The notes under the pieces are model-generated. The model saw nothing but the letters and a program-made list of their open reading frames with translations. It was not told the origin of the DNA and ran no database searches. Below, in pieces: positions 8,010 through 15,478 of a DNA stretch of 64,000 nucleotides. The position numbers and the translations under genes are program-made. Origin of the DNA: Chloroflexota bacterium. Lineage in GTDB: Bacteria > Chloroflexota > Anaerolineae > Anaerolineales > Villigracilaceae. The first letter of the stretch is position 1; every line of letters begins with the position of its first letter. The stretch lies in the NCBI GenBank assembly GCA_023459215.1, contig JAEWVF010000067.1:1-64000 (forward strand), read 5' to 3'.

Positions 8010-8660
8010 ATGGAGAGCATTCAGGGCAAAAAGCCCTTTCATTTGACTTCAACCGAATTTACCCGGCGCATCTCCGGCTACGATGGCCTTTGGCTCGACC
8101 TGGGCACCGGCGACGGACGTTTTGTGCGCCAGATGGCGCGCGAAAACCCTGACAGTTTCTTTCTCGGTCTGGATGCCTGTCGCGAAAACCTGCGCGAAAA
8201 CTCGCGCAATTGCCCCGATAACGCCCTGTACTTGATTGCCAGCGCCCAAAACCTGCCGGTCGAGTTGAACGGCCTGCTGGCCCAGATCAGCATTAATTTT
8301 CCTTGGGGCAACCTGCTGGCCAGTCTGCTGGATGGCGACCCAGGGCTTTTGGGCGGCCTGGCGAGGACGGCCCGACCAGGGGCCAGCCTATCCCTGCGCC
8401 TGAACGCTGGAGCCTTGTCCGAGGCAGGCTGGGAGCCAGAAGCAGGCGTCCGCCAGGTGACGGATACTTTGTGGCAGGCCGGCTTCCTCGTCCAAGAGCC
8501 GGTCCGCATGAGCGCCGCCGCGTTACGGGCCTTTCCAAGTACCTGGGCCAGGCGTCTGGCGGTTGGCCGCGACCCGCGCAGTTGGCTGGTCACAGCCAGG
8601 AATCCGCTGCAAGCCATCGCCATGCCGGAGGTCAGACTCAACGAACCGGCCTGGATATAA
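8010..8660 (+). CDS. 16S rRNA (adenine1408-N1)-methyltransferase, KamB/NpmA family
   Basis: A 216-residue SAM methyltransferase aligning end to end with NpmA/KamB without shift at the N terminus. DLGTGDGRF (30-38) is the SAM motif, LGLDACREN (52-60) its acidic partner, FPWG (97-100) carries Trp99 equivalent to NpmA Trp107, and PSTWARRLAVGR (176-187) carries Ser177 and Trp179 equivalent to Ser195 and Trp197; both tryptophans flip and hold A1408. The family blocks kanamycin, apramycin and related aminoglycosides at the decoding site. I choose the ATG at 8010 because it matches the NpmA start and follows AAAAGGAG. Activity and resistance are inferred from residues, not shown. Confidence 0.85.
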   Translation: MESIQGKKPFHLTSTEFTRRISGYDGLWLDLGTGDGRFVRQMARENPDSFFLGLDACRENLRENSRNCPDNALYLIASAQNLPVELNGLLAQISINFPWGNLLASLLDGDPGLLGGLARTARPGASLSLRLNAGALSEAGWEPEAGVRQVTDTLWQAGFLVQEPVRMSAAALRAFPSTWARRLAVGRDPRSWLVTARNPLQAIAMPEVRLNEPAWI

Positions 8661-8664
8661 ATCG

Positions 8665-8690
8665 AACAGGCGGCCATTGGGCCGCCTGTT
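8665..8690. terminator. Bidirectional terminator hairpin
   Basis: Eleven perfect pairs, AACAGGCGGCC with GGCCGCCTGTT, around an ATTG loop, followed by TTGTTATTT on the plus strand. It lies between the convergent methyltransferase and esterase genes and can serve both. Confidence 0.8.
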
Positions 8691-8693
8691 TTG

Positions 8694-9614
8694 TTATTTC
8701 AGCTGTTCTGCCATAAATTCGAGCACGATTTGATTGATTTCTTCCATCGTTGGAACGGTTGGCGAGCCATCCCAGGCTTTTAAGTCATGGCCGCCATTCT
8801 GGACAATCACCAGCCGGGCCGGGACGCCCACTTCCAGCAGTTTGTCGTACATGGCCTGGCTTTGCGCAACGGAGACGATTCCGTCCTGGTCGCCGTGAAT
8901 CAACAGGAAGGGCGGGTCATCCGCTGTGACCTGATTGATCGGGCTGGCCGGGTCAAGGTTTTTGTAAAAGGCCATGCGCACAACAGTGCCCAGGTCGCCG
9001 GTAAACTTGGCATTCAAATCCATCGGCCCGGACATGGCAATCACCGCCGTGACCCGGCTGGATTGGTCGGCATATTCGCCAACATCCCATCCAGCCGTTG
9101 CGTCCGAGGTGGCCAGCAGCGTGGCCAGATGTCCGCCTGCGCTGGCGCCCATTGCCAGGATGCGTTCAGAGTCAAGGTTGTAATCCTGATGATGCGCGCG
9201 CAGGAAGCGCAGCGCACACTTGACATCCTCAATCAAGGCCGGGAAACGAACATACGGATAAAAGCGATAGTTGATCGAGACAACCGCATAGCCCTGCGGA
9301 TTAAGCCAGGTCGCCAAACCGGCTGCTTCGCTTTTGTCGCCTTCCATCCAACTGCCGCCGTGGATGTAGAAAACCACCGGCCACGGGCCGCCCTGCTCCG
9401 GGAAGTAAATGTCCAGCTTTTGGGCTTCGCCCTTTTGGGTGCAATAGGTCAGGTCGAGCAGGGATTGACCATACAGGCCAAACGGCGTCGGGGACGGATC
9501 GGGCGTGGACGAAGGGCTGGGAGTCGGGGGCGGCTCTGGGGGCGGAAGCGGCGCACAGGCCAGCAAAAGGCCAGGCAGGAGCATCAGGACGAGGCGCAGC
9601 AGGGCTTTCTTCAT
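8694..9614 (-). CDS. Alpha/beta hydrolase lipoprotein, esterase-like
   Basis: A 306-residue exported esterase of the BD-FAE/carboxylesterase type. The start is set at MKKALLRLVLMLLPGLLLAC, a lipoprotein signal with lipobox LLAC; a longer frame upstream has no signal. A Pro/Ser/Thr-rich linker follows (about 22-50). Catalytic features are the oxyanion motif HGGSW, nucleophile GASAGG, an Asp in GDQDG and His in GGHD. It should act on the outer face of the membrane on a carboxylic ester. Seven bases separate it from the upstream FAH gene, with which it likely forms an operon. Confidence 0.8.
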   Translation of the reverse strand: MKKALLRLVLMLLPGLLLACAPLPPPEPPPTPSPSSTPDPSPTPFGLYGQSLLDLTYCTQKGEAQKLDIYFPEQGGPWPVVFYIHGGSWMEGDKSEAAGLATWLNPQGYAVVSINYRFYPYVRFPALIEDVKCALRFLRAHHQDYNLDSERILAMGASAGGHLATLLATSDATAGWDVGEYADQSSRVTAVIAMSGPMDLNAKFTGDLGTVVRMAFYKNLDPASPINQVTADDPPFLLIHGDQDGIVSVAQSQAMYDKLLEVGVPARLVIVQNGGHDLKAWDGSPTVPTMEEINQIVLEFMAEQLK

Positions 9615-9621
9615 ATCCGAA

Positions 9622-10383
9622 CTATCCCTTGCGCACCGGGTTGCTGAGGGTACCCAGGCCTTCAATCTCAACGGTGACTTCGTCCCCATCGACCAGCGGA
9701 CCGACCCCAGCCGGGGTACCGGTAAAGATCAGGTCGCCGGGTTCGAGGGTCATCACCGATGAAACAAACGCAATCAGCGTGCCGACGTTGAAAACCATGT
9801 CGCGGGTCGAGCCCATCTGACGCGGCTGGCCGCTTACCCGACAGGTAATCAGCGCATCGGAGGGGTCGAACTCGGTATCGATCCACGGGCCAAAGGGACA
9901 AAAGGTGTCGAAACCCTTGGCACGCGTCCACTGTCCGTCACTTTTTTGCAGGTCGCGGGCAGTGATGTCGTTACCGATGGTATACCCGAAGATATGGTCG
10001 CGGGCCGCTTCGGCAGTGATGTTCCGGCCGCGTGTTCCAATCACAGCCACCAGTTCGGCCTCATGCTCCACCTGCTGGGATTGGGGCGGCAGGATGACCG
10101 TCTCGCCCGGGCTGATTACCGATGATTGTGGTTTCATGAAAATCAAGGGGACTTTTGGGACTTCGACCCCGTGTTCTTTGGCATGGTCGGCATAGTTCCG
10201 GCCAACACAGATGATTTTTCCGGGCAACACCGGGGCCAGCAAACGGACATCCTCCAATGGGATGTCAGCTTTCAAACGGCGATACTCAGCAAAGAAATCG
10301 CCCTCGATTTCGCCAACCTTATCCTCCAGCAGCCAGCCCTGGCGCGCCGGCTGGTCTTTGAGTTGAAAACGGATGAAACGCAT
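9622..10383 (-). CDS. Fumarylacetoacetate hydrolase family protein
   Basis: A 253-residue cytoplasmic FAH-fold protein. GRNYADHAKEHG, FMKPQSS, the metal-binding EHEAELVAVIG and GNDITARDLQ appear in the usual order, with the terminal TGTPAGVGPL. Members hydrolyse or decarboxylate beta-diketo acids such as acylpyruvates or 2-hydroxyhepta-2,4-diene-1,7-dioate using Mg or Mn. The start MRFIRFQLKD at 10383 is chosen because AGGAGG stands five bases before it; the longer frame to 10437 has none. Substrate is undetermined; no aromatic-degradation neighbours are present except the VOC protein 30 kb away. Confidence 0.85.
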   Translation of the reverse strand: MRFIRFQLKDQPARQGWLLEDKVGEIEGDFFAEYRRLKADIPLEDVRLLAPVLPGKIICVGRNYADHAKEHGVEVPKVPLIFMKPQSSVISPGETVILPPQSQQVEHEAELVAVIGTRGRNITAEAARDHIFGYTIGNDITARDLQKSDGQWTRAKGFDTFCPFGPWIDTEFDPSDALITCRVSGQPRQMGSTRDMVFNVGTLIAFVSSVMTLEPGDLIFTGTPAGVGPLVDGDEVTVEIEGLGTLSNPVRKG

Positions 10384-10490
10384 TGTGCCTCCTGTTTTCT
10401 GCCCGCTGACTTCCAGCCGGCAGGCAAAGTTTAACATAATCGCCGCTCAACGAGCAGGCAATCGTTAAACAAATTTTTACAAAATATTGA

Positions 10491-10519
10491 TTGACTTTGC
10501 GCCCAAAAAATTGGACAAT
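10491..10519 (+). promoter_or_regulatory. Sigma-70 type promoter for the RNase H-like gene
   Basis: TTGACT (10491-10496), a 17-base spacer and GACAAT (10514-10519) make a good consensus promoter. Transcription would start near 10526, giving a leader of about 170 bases. Confidence 0.55.
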
Positions 10520-10640
10520 AGGTTTGAAAAACACCGCAGATCGAGTGACTCTTTGAGAAAATTCAAAACACACTCAACCCGACTTAAAAATACGTTTTTC
10601 CTGCGAACTGCAAGGGTTCGCCTGTCTTTCAATCGCCCTG

Positions 10641-10677
10641 ACGCACTTTTGGAACCGGTTTCCGCGAGTGCGTTTTT
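10641..10677 (+). terminator. Terminator-like hairpin in the leader
   Basis: ACGCACT (10641-10647) pairs with AGTGCGT (10667-10673), with an internal GGAACCGGTTTCC sub-hairpin, followed by TTTTT. It ends 8 bases before the GGAG ribosome-binding site of the next gene, so it could act as an attenuator. No leader peptide or ligand is recognisable. Confidence 0.4.
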
Positions 10678-10694
10678 CGATTCTGGAGACTTCT

Positions 10695-11234
10695 ATGCTG
10701 CGACTCGAGTTTGATGGTTTATTCCGCAACACGGACAATGAACACACTTCGGCTGGGATCATGTGCTATGGCTGGCGCATCTTGCGCGGCAAACAGGTTG
10801 TCGCCCACGGACACGGCACCTTCGCCCGCGGCCAAAACGCCAATTCGAACATTGCCGAATACCTGGCGCTGGTCGAAGGCCTGGAAGCCCTGCTCGATAT
10901 GGGCGTCAATCACGAACGCGTCCTGGTTTGCGGCGACGCCAAAAGCGTCATCAGCCAGATGCAAGGCCAGGCCAGTGTTTCGTCCCCGGCGGTTCGACCA
11001 CTGTACACCCGCGCCCTGCGCCTGGCGCGCCATTTCAGCAAGCTGCGCTGGCAATGGCTGCCGCGCAAACACAACCGCGGCGCAGACCTGCTCTCACGCC
11101 ACGCGCTCAAGCATCTGTGGCATGACCCCGACCTTTACCAGTCGATTATCGACCGCCTGCACCAGGCTGCCCGCAGCGGCCTGGCGAACCGCCTGCTGGA
11201 TATGGGAGGTTTAAGAGTTTACCAGTCAGCCTGA
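10695..11234 (+). CDS. Ribonuclease HI-like protein
   Basis: A 179-residue RNase H-fold protein. The four catalytic acids are visible: Asp in LEFDGLFR (7), Glu in NIAEYLALVEGLEAL (about 56), Asp in VCGDAKSVI (about 79) and Asp in HNRGADLLSR (about 131). The wording NIAEY and ADLLSR fits the reverse-transcriptase-like RNase HI branch (YpdQ/RnhA-like). It would cleave RNA in RNA:DNA hybrids. About 40 extra C-terminal residues follow the domain. The ATG at 10695 follows GGAG; an in-frame ATG nine codons earlier lacks a site. Confidence 0.8.
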   Translation: MLRLEFDGLFRNTDNEHTSAGIMCYGWRILRGKQVVAHGHGTFARGQNANSNIAEYLALVEGLEALLDMGVNHERVLVCGDAKSVISQMQGQASVSSPAVRPLYTRALRLARHFSKLRWQWLPRKHNRGADLLSRHALKHLWHDPDLYQSIIDRLHQAARSGLANRLLDMGGLRVYQSA

Positions 11235-11244
11235 AATTTTCGGG

Positions 11245-11250
11245 TATAAT
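11245..11250 (+). promoter_or_regulatory. -10 box of tRNA-Val
   Basis: TATAAT preceded by CGGG stands nine bases before the mature tRNA 5' end. No clear -35 is seen. Confidence 0.6.
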
Positions 11251-11259
11251 TCGGCGCAC

Positions 11260-11333
<74 letters not shown>

Positions 11334-11334
11334 C

Positions 11335-11370
11335 AAAAAACTCCCGCAGCGATGGCTGCGGGAGTTTTTT
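11335..11370. terminator. Terminator after tRNA-Val
   Basis: CTCCCGCAGC (11341-11350) pairs with GCTGCGGGAG (11355-11364) around GATG, followed by TTTTTT and preceded by AAAAAA, so it works in both directions and could also end the minus-strand immunity gene transcript. Confidence 0.9.
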
Positions 11371-11479
11371 GCGAATGATTCGCATTTAGAGAGCAAGAAA
11401 TATTTTTGATTATCTAATCGGTTTATATCGTGAGTACACACAGGATAATATTCCGATAGAACATAACCTACTACGCGAA

Positions 11480-12082
11480 TTATCCGAAATCAACCCTTTC
11501 TAGCAGGTTTATTGATTCTTGACCATAAATGTTGTGAATAAGCGGCTTCACCCAGCTCACATTGATTTTTTCTGAAAATTTTTGTTGCAATTTCCAGTTA
11601 TCTAAAAAATTTATAACATTATTATCAATGTTGGGAATACCTTCGATTATTCGGTTTATAAAATCGCTATTACCACTAAGAACAGCAAATGTTTCATCGG
11701 ATGGGAACAATGCCCATCTGCCATTAGGAGAAAGCAAAATAAAGTCCAAAATATACATTTCATGATTATCTTTATATGCTTCAACATCATCAAAATGTAC
11801 GAACCAATGATATGTATATTGAGCAAAACGAGGATCAAAACGAGGATTAGGTAATGGATAAGACAAGTAGAATCCACTATCACCAAATTCCCGGCTCACC
11901 TTAACCAGTTGATCGAGCAAGTCATCATTAGGCAGTCCTGCATACTCATAGATTAATAATGATTTTTCAAAAAGTTTTGCAAACGGCACAGTATAGATAT
12001 CTGGAGTGTCGCTGTGGTATAAGCTTAGCATAATAGGTTGAATACACTTGAAATACTGATCTTTTGATAATTTTTTTATCAT
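11480..12082 (-). CDS. Probable immunity protein of an RHS toxin tip
   Basis: A 200-residue acidic, aromatic-rich soluble protein with no family I recognise. It lies 18 bases downstream of the toxin end of an RHS remnant on the same strand, the usual place for an immunity gene. Like that remnant it is strikingly A+T-rich compared with the flanking genes, as expected for recently acquired polymorphic-toxin cassettes. The start MIKKLSKDQYF is preceded by AAAGGATAAG. Unlike the toxin, its frame is intact. Function as an immunity protein is inferred from position and composition only. Confidence 0.55.
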   Translation of the reverse strand: MIKKLSKDQYFKCIQPIMLSLYHSDTPDIYTVPFAKLFEKSLLIYEYAGLPNDDLLDQLVKVSREFGDSGFYLSYPLPNPRFDPRFAQYTYHWFVHFDDVEAYKDNHEMYILDFILLSPNGRWALFPSDETFAVLSGNSDFINRIIEGIPNIDNNVINFLDNWKLQQKFSEKINVSWVKPLIHNIYGQESINLLERVDFG

Positions 12083-12100
12083 AAACTTATCCTTTGCAAA

Positions 12101-12831
12101 TTATCTTGGCAAAGCATTGGGGAATTTTACTTCTATTCTCTTTGGATAGCCTGGTACATTGTGAAAATCTATTGTTACTTGACCCGATGAAGACCATGGA
12201 CGATAGCCAATATAACCTCCACCCTTATACTCTCCATAATATCCTGGTTTTTGAGATGGGTGTGGCCCATAATCTTTTGCCAATTTTTCAAAAACATCAA
12301 AAGCTTCAGTTCGGGTATTGTTATATCCAACAGAAGAACCAGGGTTCTAAGGAATGGATTCAGCTAATAACTCATCAAGAGAATTGGGCAAGGGAGGCGG
12401 GGTAATCGGCAAGTCATCCGCCACTTTTGCAACATCATCAAAAGCATTATCAATAACTGATGGACTCGGGCCAGGCAAAGCGGCCATTGAATATAAAACC
12501 GGGTCACACCCCGAAGTTAAACATTGTGCAGTTGATACAACAATATCTGCGGCAGGAGATATCATAGCAATACCTAACGCCATAACTTCAGGATCGCCAT
12601 GCCTCGCTGGGTCAGACTGATACACATCCGATGGAATCTGGCTCAATACTATTGCAACGCCAACCAAACCAATAATAATCGGGATAGGTATAAAATGCCC
12701 ACTTGGATCCGTATACCTGAGTGGATTGTTCAATCCGTGTTCAATCCGTACGCATAGCGATCCCGTGCCTGGGTGCCTTGTGTCTGTTCCGGGATGAGCG
12801 TGTCCGGTTGAATGAACTTACTTATACCAGG
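12101..12831 (-). pseudogene. RHS repeat protein tip with toxin domain, broken
   Basis: On the minus strand the sequence reads FIQPDTLIPEQ...RDRYAYGLN, then NPLRYTDPSGH, the conserved end of an RHS core, then a variable C-terminal region. Two lesions break it. An 11-base near-tandem duplication (GGATTGAAC repeated at about 12732-12752) shifts frame between GLN and NNPLRY. An in-frame TAG at 12347-12349 splits the toxin: the ORF 12347-12733 ends at LLAESIP and the same frame continues to 12101 with a Gly/Tyr-rich tail ending EVKFPNALPR. The thousand-residue RHS core normally upstream is absent; homology begins inside the mscS stop codon. Confidence 0.8.
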
Positions 12832-12832
12832 A

Positions 12833-13639
12833 CTATTCTTTCTGGGTGATAACCGTCCGCACCGGGAAGGGGATTTCAATCCGGTGCGCATCCAGCGCCT
12901 GCTTGATTACCTCGATGGCCGCATCGCGGGCCTTTGGCGGGCTGGTCTGGGCGGTATCGATCCAAACATAAACCGACATATTGACCGCAAAATCAGCAAA
13001 ATCCTTGAATACCACCAGCGCGGCCGGTTCCGCCAGATAGCCCGGCACCGCGCGGACAGCCTCCAGCGCCACATCACGCGCCAGTTTCAAATCAGCGCCA
13101 TAGGCCACGCCGACCACCACCTCGATTCGGCGCTGCAAGCTGCGCGTGTAGTTGACGATTGCGTGGTTCAACACCTCCGCATTGGGCAGGATCGCAATCC
13201 GCCCGTCAAAAGTCTGGATCTCGGTCGAGCGCAAATCAATCGCCCGCACGGTCCCCTCGTAAGCATCCACCGCGACCGCATCGCCAACGCGGAAAGGCTG
13301 CTGCAAAAGCAAAATCACTCCCGATGCAAAATTTTTCATCACATCCTGCAAGGCAAACCCGACCGTAAAACCGATAATCCCCAATCCGGCCAGGAAAGCC
13401 GTCACATCCACAAATTGCTGGAAAGCCATCACCGTTCCCAGGGTCAGAATGCCCCAACGGGTAATATCGACAATTAATTTGGCCGCGCCCGGCACCGGCT
13501 GGCGCTTCTCGAGTGCGCGCCGCACAAGGCCGCTGACCAGCTTCGAAAGATACAGGCTGGCGACAAAAATCAAGACTGCCAGTCCCAGCTTTGGCAGGAA
13601 ATCCCACAAACGGTATTCTATTTCAGCCCAAAAATTCAT
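12833..13639 (-). CDS. mscS: Small-conductance mechanosensitive channel
   Basis: A 268-residue MscS of usual length with three N-terminal membrane helices. The pore helix region GLGIIGFTVGFALQDVMKNFASG (about 84-106) is followed by the beta domain QQPFRVGDAV and the Asn-rich PNAEVLNHAIVNYTR. It opens under membrane tension to release solutes during osmotic downshock. The gene points away from tsaE; its stop codon is immediately followed by the RHS remnant, so an insertion or deletion ended exactly at its 3' end without damaging it. Confidence 0.92.
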   Translation of the reverse strand: MNFWAEIEYRLWDFLPKLGLAVLIFVASLYLSKLVSGLVRRALEKRQPVPGAAKLIVDITRWGILTLGTVMAFQQFVDVTAFLAGLGIIGFTVGFALQDVMKNFASGVILLLQQPFRVGDAVAVDAYEGTVRAIDLRSTEIQTFDGRIAILPNAEVLNHAIVNYTRSLQRRIEVVVGVAYGADLKLARDVALEAVRAVPGYLAEPAALVVFKDFADFAVNMSVYVWIDTAQTSPPKARDAAIEVIKQALDAHRIEIPFPVRTVITQKE

Positions 13640-13698
13640 GCTTGTACCTCCAAACGAATTGGCCCTAATCTTACCAGAAACCTCAAATGCACCCCAAC

Positions 13699-13728
13699 TT
13701 GTGCATTTATCAGCGGGACGGGTATAAT
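13699..13728 (+). promoter_or_regulatory. Promoter of tsaE, probably leaderless
   Basis: TTGTGC (13699-13704), an 18-base spacer and TATAAT (13723-13728). The tsaE ATG is at 13739, so the transcript would begin zero to five bases before it and lacks room for a ribosome-binding site. Confidence 0.6.
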
Positions 13729-13738
13729 TTCGGCCAAC

Positions 13739-14209
13739 ATGAAACGCATCTTGAGCAAATCAGCCCAGCAAACCCGTCAACTTGGCCGCAAACTCGGCCA
13801 ACTCTTGCAGCCCGGCGACCTGCTCTGCCTGCAAGGCGACCTGGGCGCGGGCAAAACCACGCTGACCCAGGGCATTGCCGAGGGCTGGGGCAGCGCCGAT
13901 TCCGTATCCAGCCCGACTTTTGTGATGGTCAACCTGTATCGCGCTGCCGATGGCACCCCGCTCTATCACATGGACGCCTACCGCATCGAAAGCCTGCCCG
14001 AAGCCGCCCAAATCGGCCTGGACGATATGCTGGCCGAAGGCGCGCTCATTCTTGAATGGCCCGAACGCATCGAAGCCTTACTACCCAAAGAACGCATCTG
14101 GATGAACCTGACCCATCAAAGCGAAACCGAACGCGAAATCACCATTGCGGCATCTGGCGAACGCTACGAACTCCTGACCAAACACCTGTCCCCTGACGTC
14201 AGCCCCTAA
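13739..14209 (+). CDS. tsaE: tRNA t6A biosynthesis ATPase TsaE
   Basis: A 156-residue P-loop ATPase of usual length. Walker A is GDLGAGKTTLTQ (33-44); SPTFVMVNLY and YHMDAYRIES follow as in TsaE, and ILEWPER completes the family pattern. TsaE activates the TsaB-TsaD complex that adds threonylcarbamoyl to A37 of ANN-decoding tRNAs. The tsaB gene follows after 60 bases, supporting the call; tsaD is not in the window. Confidence 0.95.
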   Translation: MKRILSKSAQQTRQLGRKLGQLLQPGDLLCLQGDLGAGKTTLTQGIAEGWGSADSVSSPTFVMVNLYRAADGTPLYHMDAYRIESLPEAAQIGLDDMLAEGALILEWPERIEALLPKERIWMNLTHQSETEREITIAASGERYELLTKHLSPDVSP

Positions 14210-14211
14210 CC

Positions 14212-14245
14212 GCTCTTCGACTACGGCTACGCCTCCGCTCAGAGC
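14212..14245. repeat. Short palindromic repeat between tsaE and tsaB
   Basis: GCTCTTCGACTACGGCT...CCGCTCAGAGC, 34 bases, nearly the same as 32548-32581. The GCTCT/AGAGC ends pair. A dispersed intergenic repeat, not a gene. Confidence 0.6.
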
Positions 14246-14269
14246 CTGATACCTGACACCTGACACCCT

Positions 14270-14935
14270 ATGCTCCTCGCCCTCGACACCTCCACCCCCC
14301 AGATTGGCATTGGCCTCTACGATGGCGCGCGCGTGATTGCCGAGCATCTATGGGTCAGCAAAGCCCGCCACACCGTCGAACTCGCTCCGGCGGTGGCGCA
14401 AATACTCCAGCAAACCGGCACAGACATCAGCAAAGTAGCGGCAGTCGGAGTGGCGATTGGCCCCGGCTCGTTCACCTCGCTGCGGGTGGGGTTGGCTTTT
14501 GCCAAGGGATTGGCGATGAGCCGCGCCCTACCACTGGTCGGGATTCCCACCCTCGATATTCTCGCCGCGCAGGTGGCGCTGAGCGGACTCCCCCTGGCCT
14601 GTGTCCTGGCAGCCGGACGCGGACGCCTGGCCCTGGGCTGGTTTAACGCTTCCGCAAACGGCTGGCAGGCTGCGGGGAGCGCGAGCGTGACGACCGCCGA
14701 AACGGTCGCCGCCGAGGTCGCCTCCCCGACCCTTTTGACGGGTGAACTGACAGCCGCCGAACGTCAGCTTTTATCCAAAAACGAGAACATTTTGCTCGCC
14801 TCCCCGGCTGCCGCTACCCGCCGCCCAGGAATCCTGGCCGAGTTGGCCTTCCGGCGCTGGGAATTGGGCCAAACCGACCCCGCCGCCAGCCTAGCCCCGA
14901 TTTACCTGCACATCGGCGATCCGATTCCCGGCTAG
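14270..14935 (+). CDS. tsaB: tRNA t6A biosynthesis protein TsaB
   Basis: A 221-residue ASKHA-fold protein. The start MLLALDTSTPQIGIGLYDG is the first phosphate strand, GIAIGPGSFTSLRVGL-like residues lie at about 63-78, and KGLAMSRALPLVGIPTLD at about 82-99 are diagnostic. TsaB is the inactive partner that scaffolds TsaD in t6A synthesis. No ribosome-binding site stands before the ATG, so it may rely on coupling or a leaderless start. It is followed by rimI six bases later, the common tsaE-tsaB-rimI order. Confidence 0.93.
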   Translation: MLLALDTSTPQIGIGLYDGARVIAEHLWVSKARHTVELAPAVAQILQQTGTDISKVAAVGVAIGPGSFTSLRVGLAFAKGLAMSRALPLVGIPTLDILAAQVALSGLPLACVLAAGRGRLALGWFNASANGWQAAGSASVTTAETVAAEVASPTLLTGELTAAERQLLSKNENILLASPAAATRRPGILAELAFRRWELGQTDPAASLAPIYLHIGDPIPG

Positions 14936-14941
14936 ATTACC

Positions 14942-15376
14942 ATGCTCATCCGTCGCATGACCCCCGCCGACATTGCTACTGTCGTGCAAATCGACACCGC
15001 CGCCGGGATTCTCGTCCCCTGGAGCCCGAACGCCTACGCCCGCGAACTGCTCAAACAGACAACGTTCTGTTGGGTGGTCGAAGTGGAGGATCGTCTGGCC
15101 GGGTCGCTGACCTTTTGGGATGTGGCCGGCGAAGGCGAAATTGCCAATGTGGCCGTTCATCCTGATTTTTGGCGGCAGGGCATTGGCCGGGCGTTGGTAA
15201 AAACTGCGCTGGAAAAGGCCGCCGAACTGGGCATGGAACGGGTTATGCTCGAAGTGCGCGCCAGCAATGAACCGGCCCAAACCCTGTACCGCGCCTTTGG
15301 TTTTACAGAAGATGGCCGCCGGAAAGGCTATTATGCCAACGGTGAAGATGCAATCTTGATGTCGGCTATTGTGTGA
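14942..15376 (+). CDS. rimI: Ribosomal protein-alanine N-acetyltransferase RimI
   Basis: A 144-residue GNAT acetyltransferase. The acetyl-CoA loop is RQGIGRAL (about 78-85), with IANVAVHPDFW before it and YRAFGFTEDGRRKGYY at the C terminus, the RimI pattern. RimI acetylates the N-terminal alanine of ribosomal protein S18. Position directly after tsaB supports the assignment. Short, but no domain is missing. Confidence 0.9.
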   Translation: MLIRRMTPADIATVVQIDTAAGILVPWSPNAYARELLKQTTFCWVVEVEDRLAGSLTFWDVAGEGEIANVAVHPDFWRQGIGRALVKTALEKAAELGMERVMLEVRASNEPAQTLYRAFGFTEDGRRKGYYANGEDAILMSAIV

Positions 15377-15478
15377 TCCGGTTGAGCGGTTATCCTGTTA
15401 GCCGGTTATGCAGCAAAACAAACAACCGAAAAACCGGATAACTGGAAGACCGAAAAACAGTCATTTGAGGAGAAATCC

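Larger units (their letters stand above)
10384..10694. other. Gene-free stretch with promoter and hairpin leader
   Basis: This 311-base gap between divergent genes is A+T-rich and has no coding signal. It holds the promoter at 10491-10519 and the hairpin at 10641-10677 described separately. No conserved riboswitch is recognised. Confidence 0.6.

Noticed and set aside
8010..8660. TrmB-type tRNA (guanine-46) methyltransferase
   Set aside because: DLGTGDGRF and LGLD are shared with TrmB, but FPWG, the STWARRL element and end-to-end length match KamB/NpmA better.
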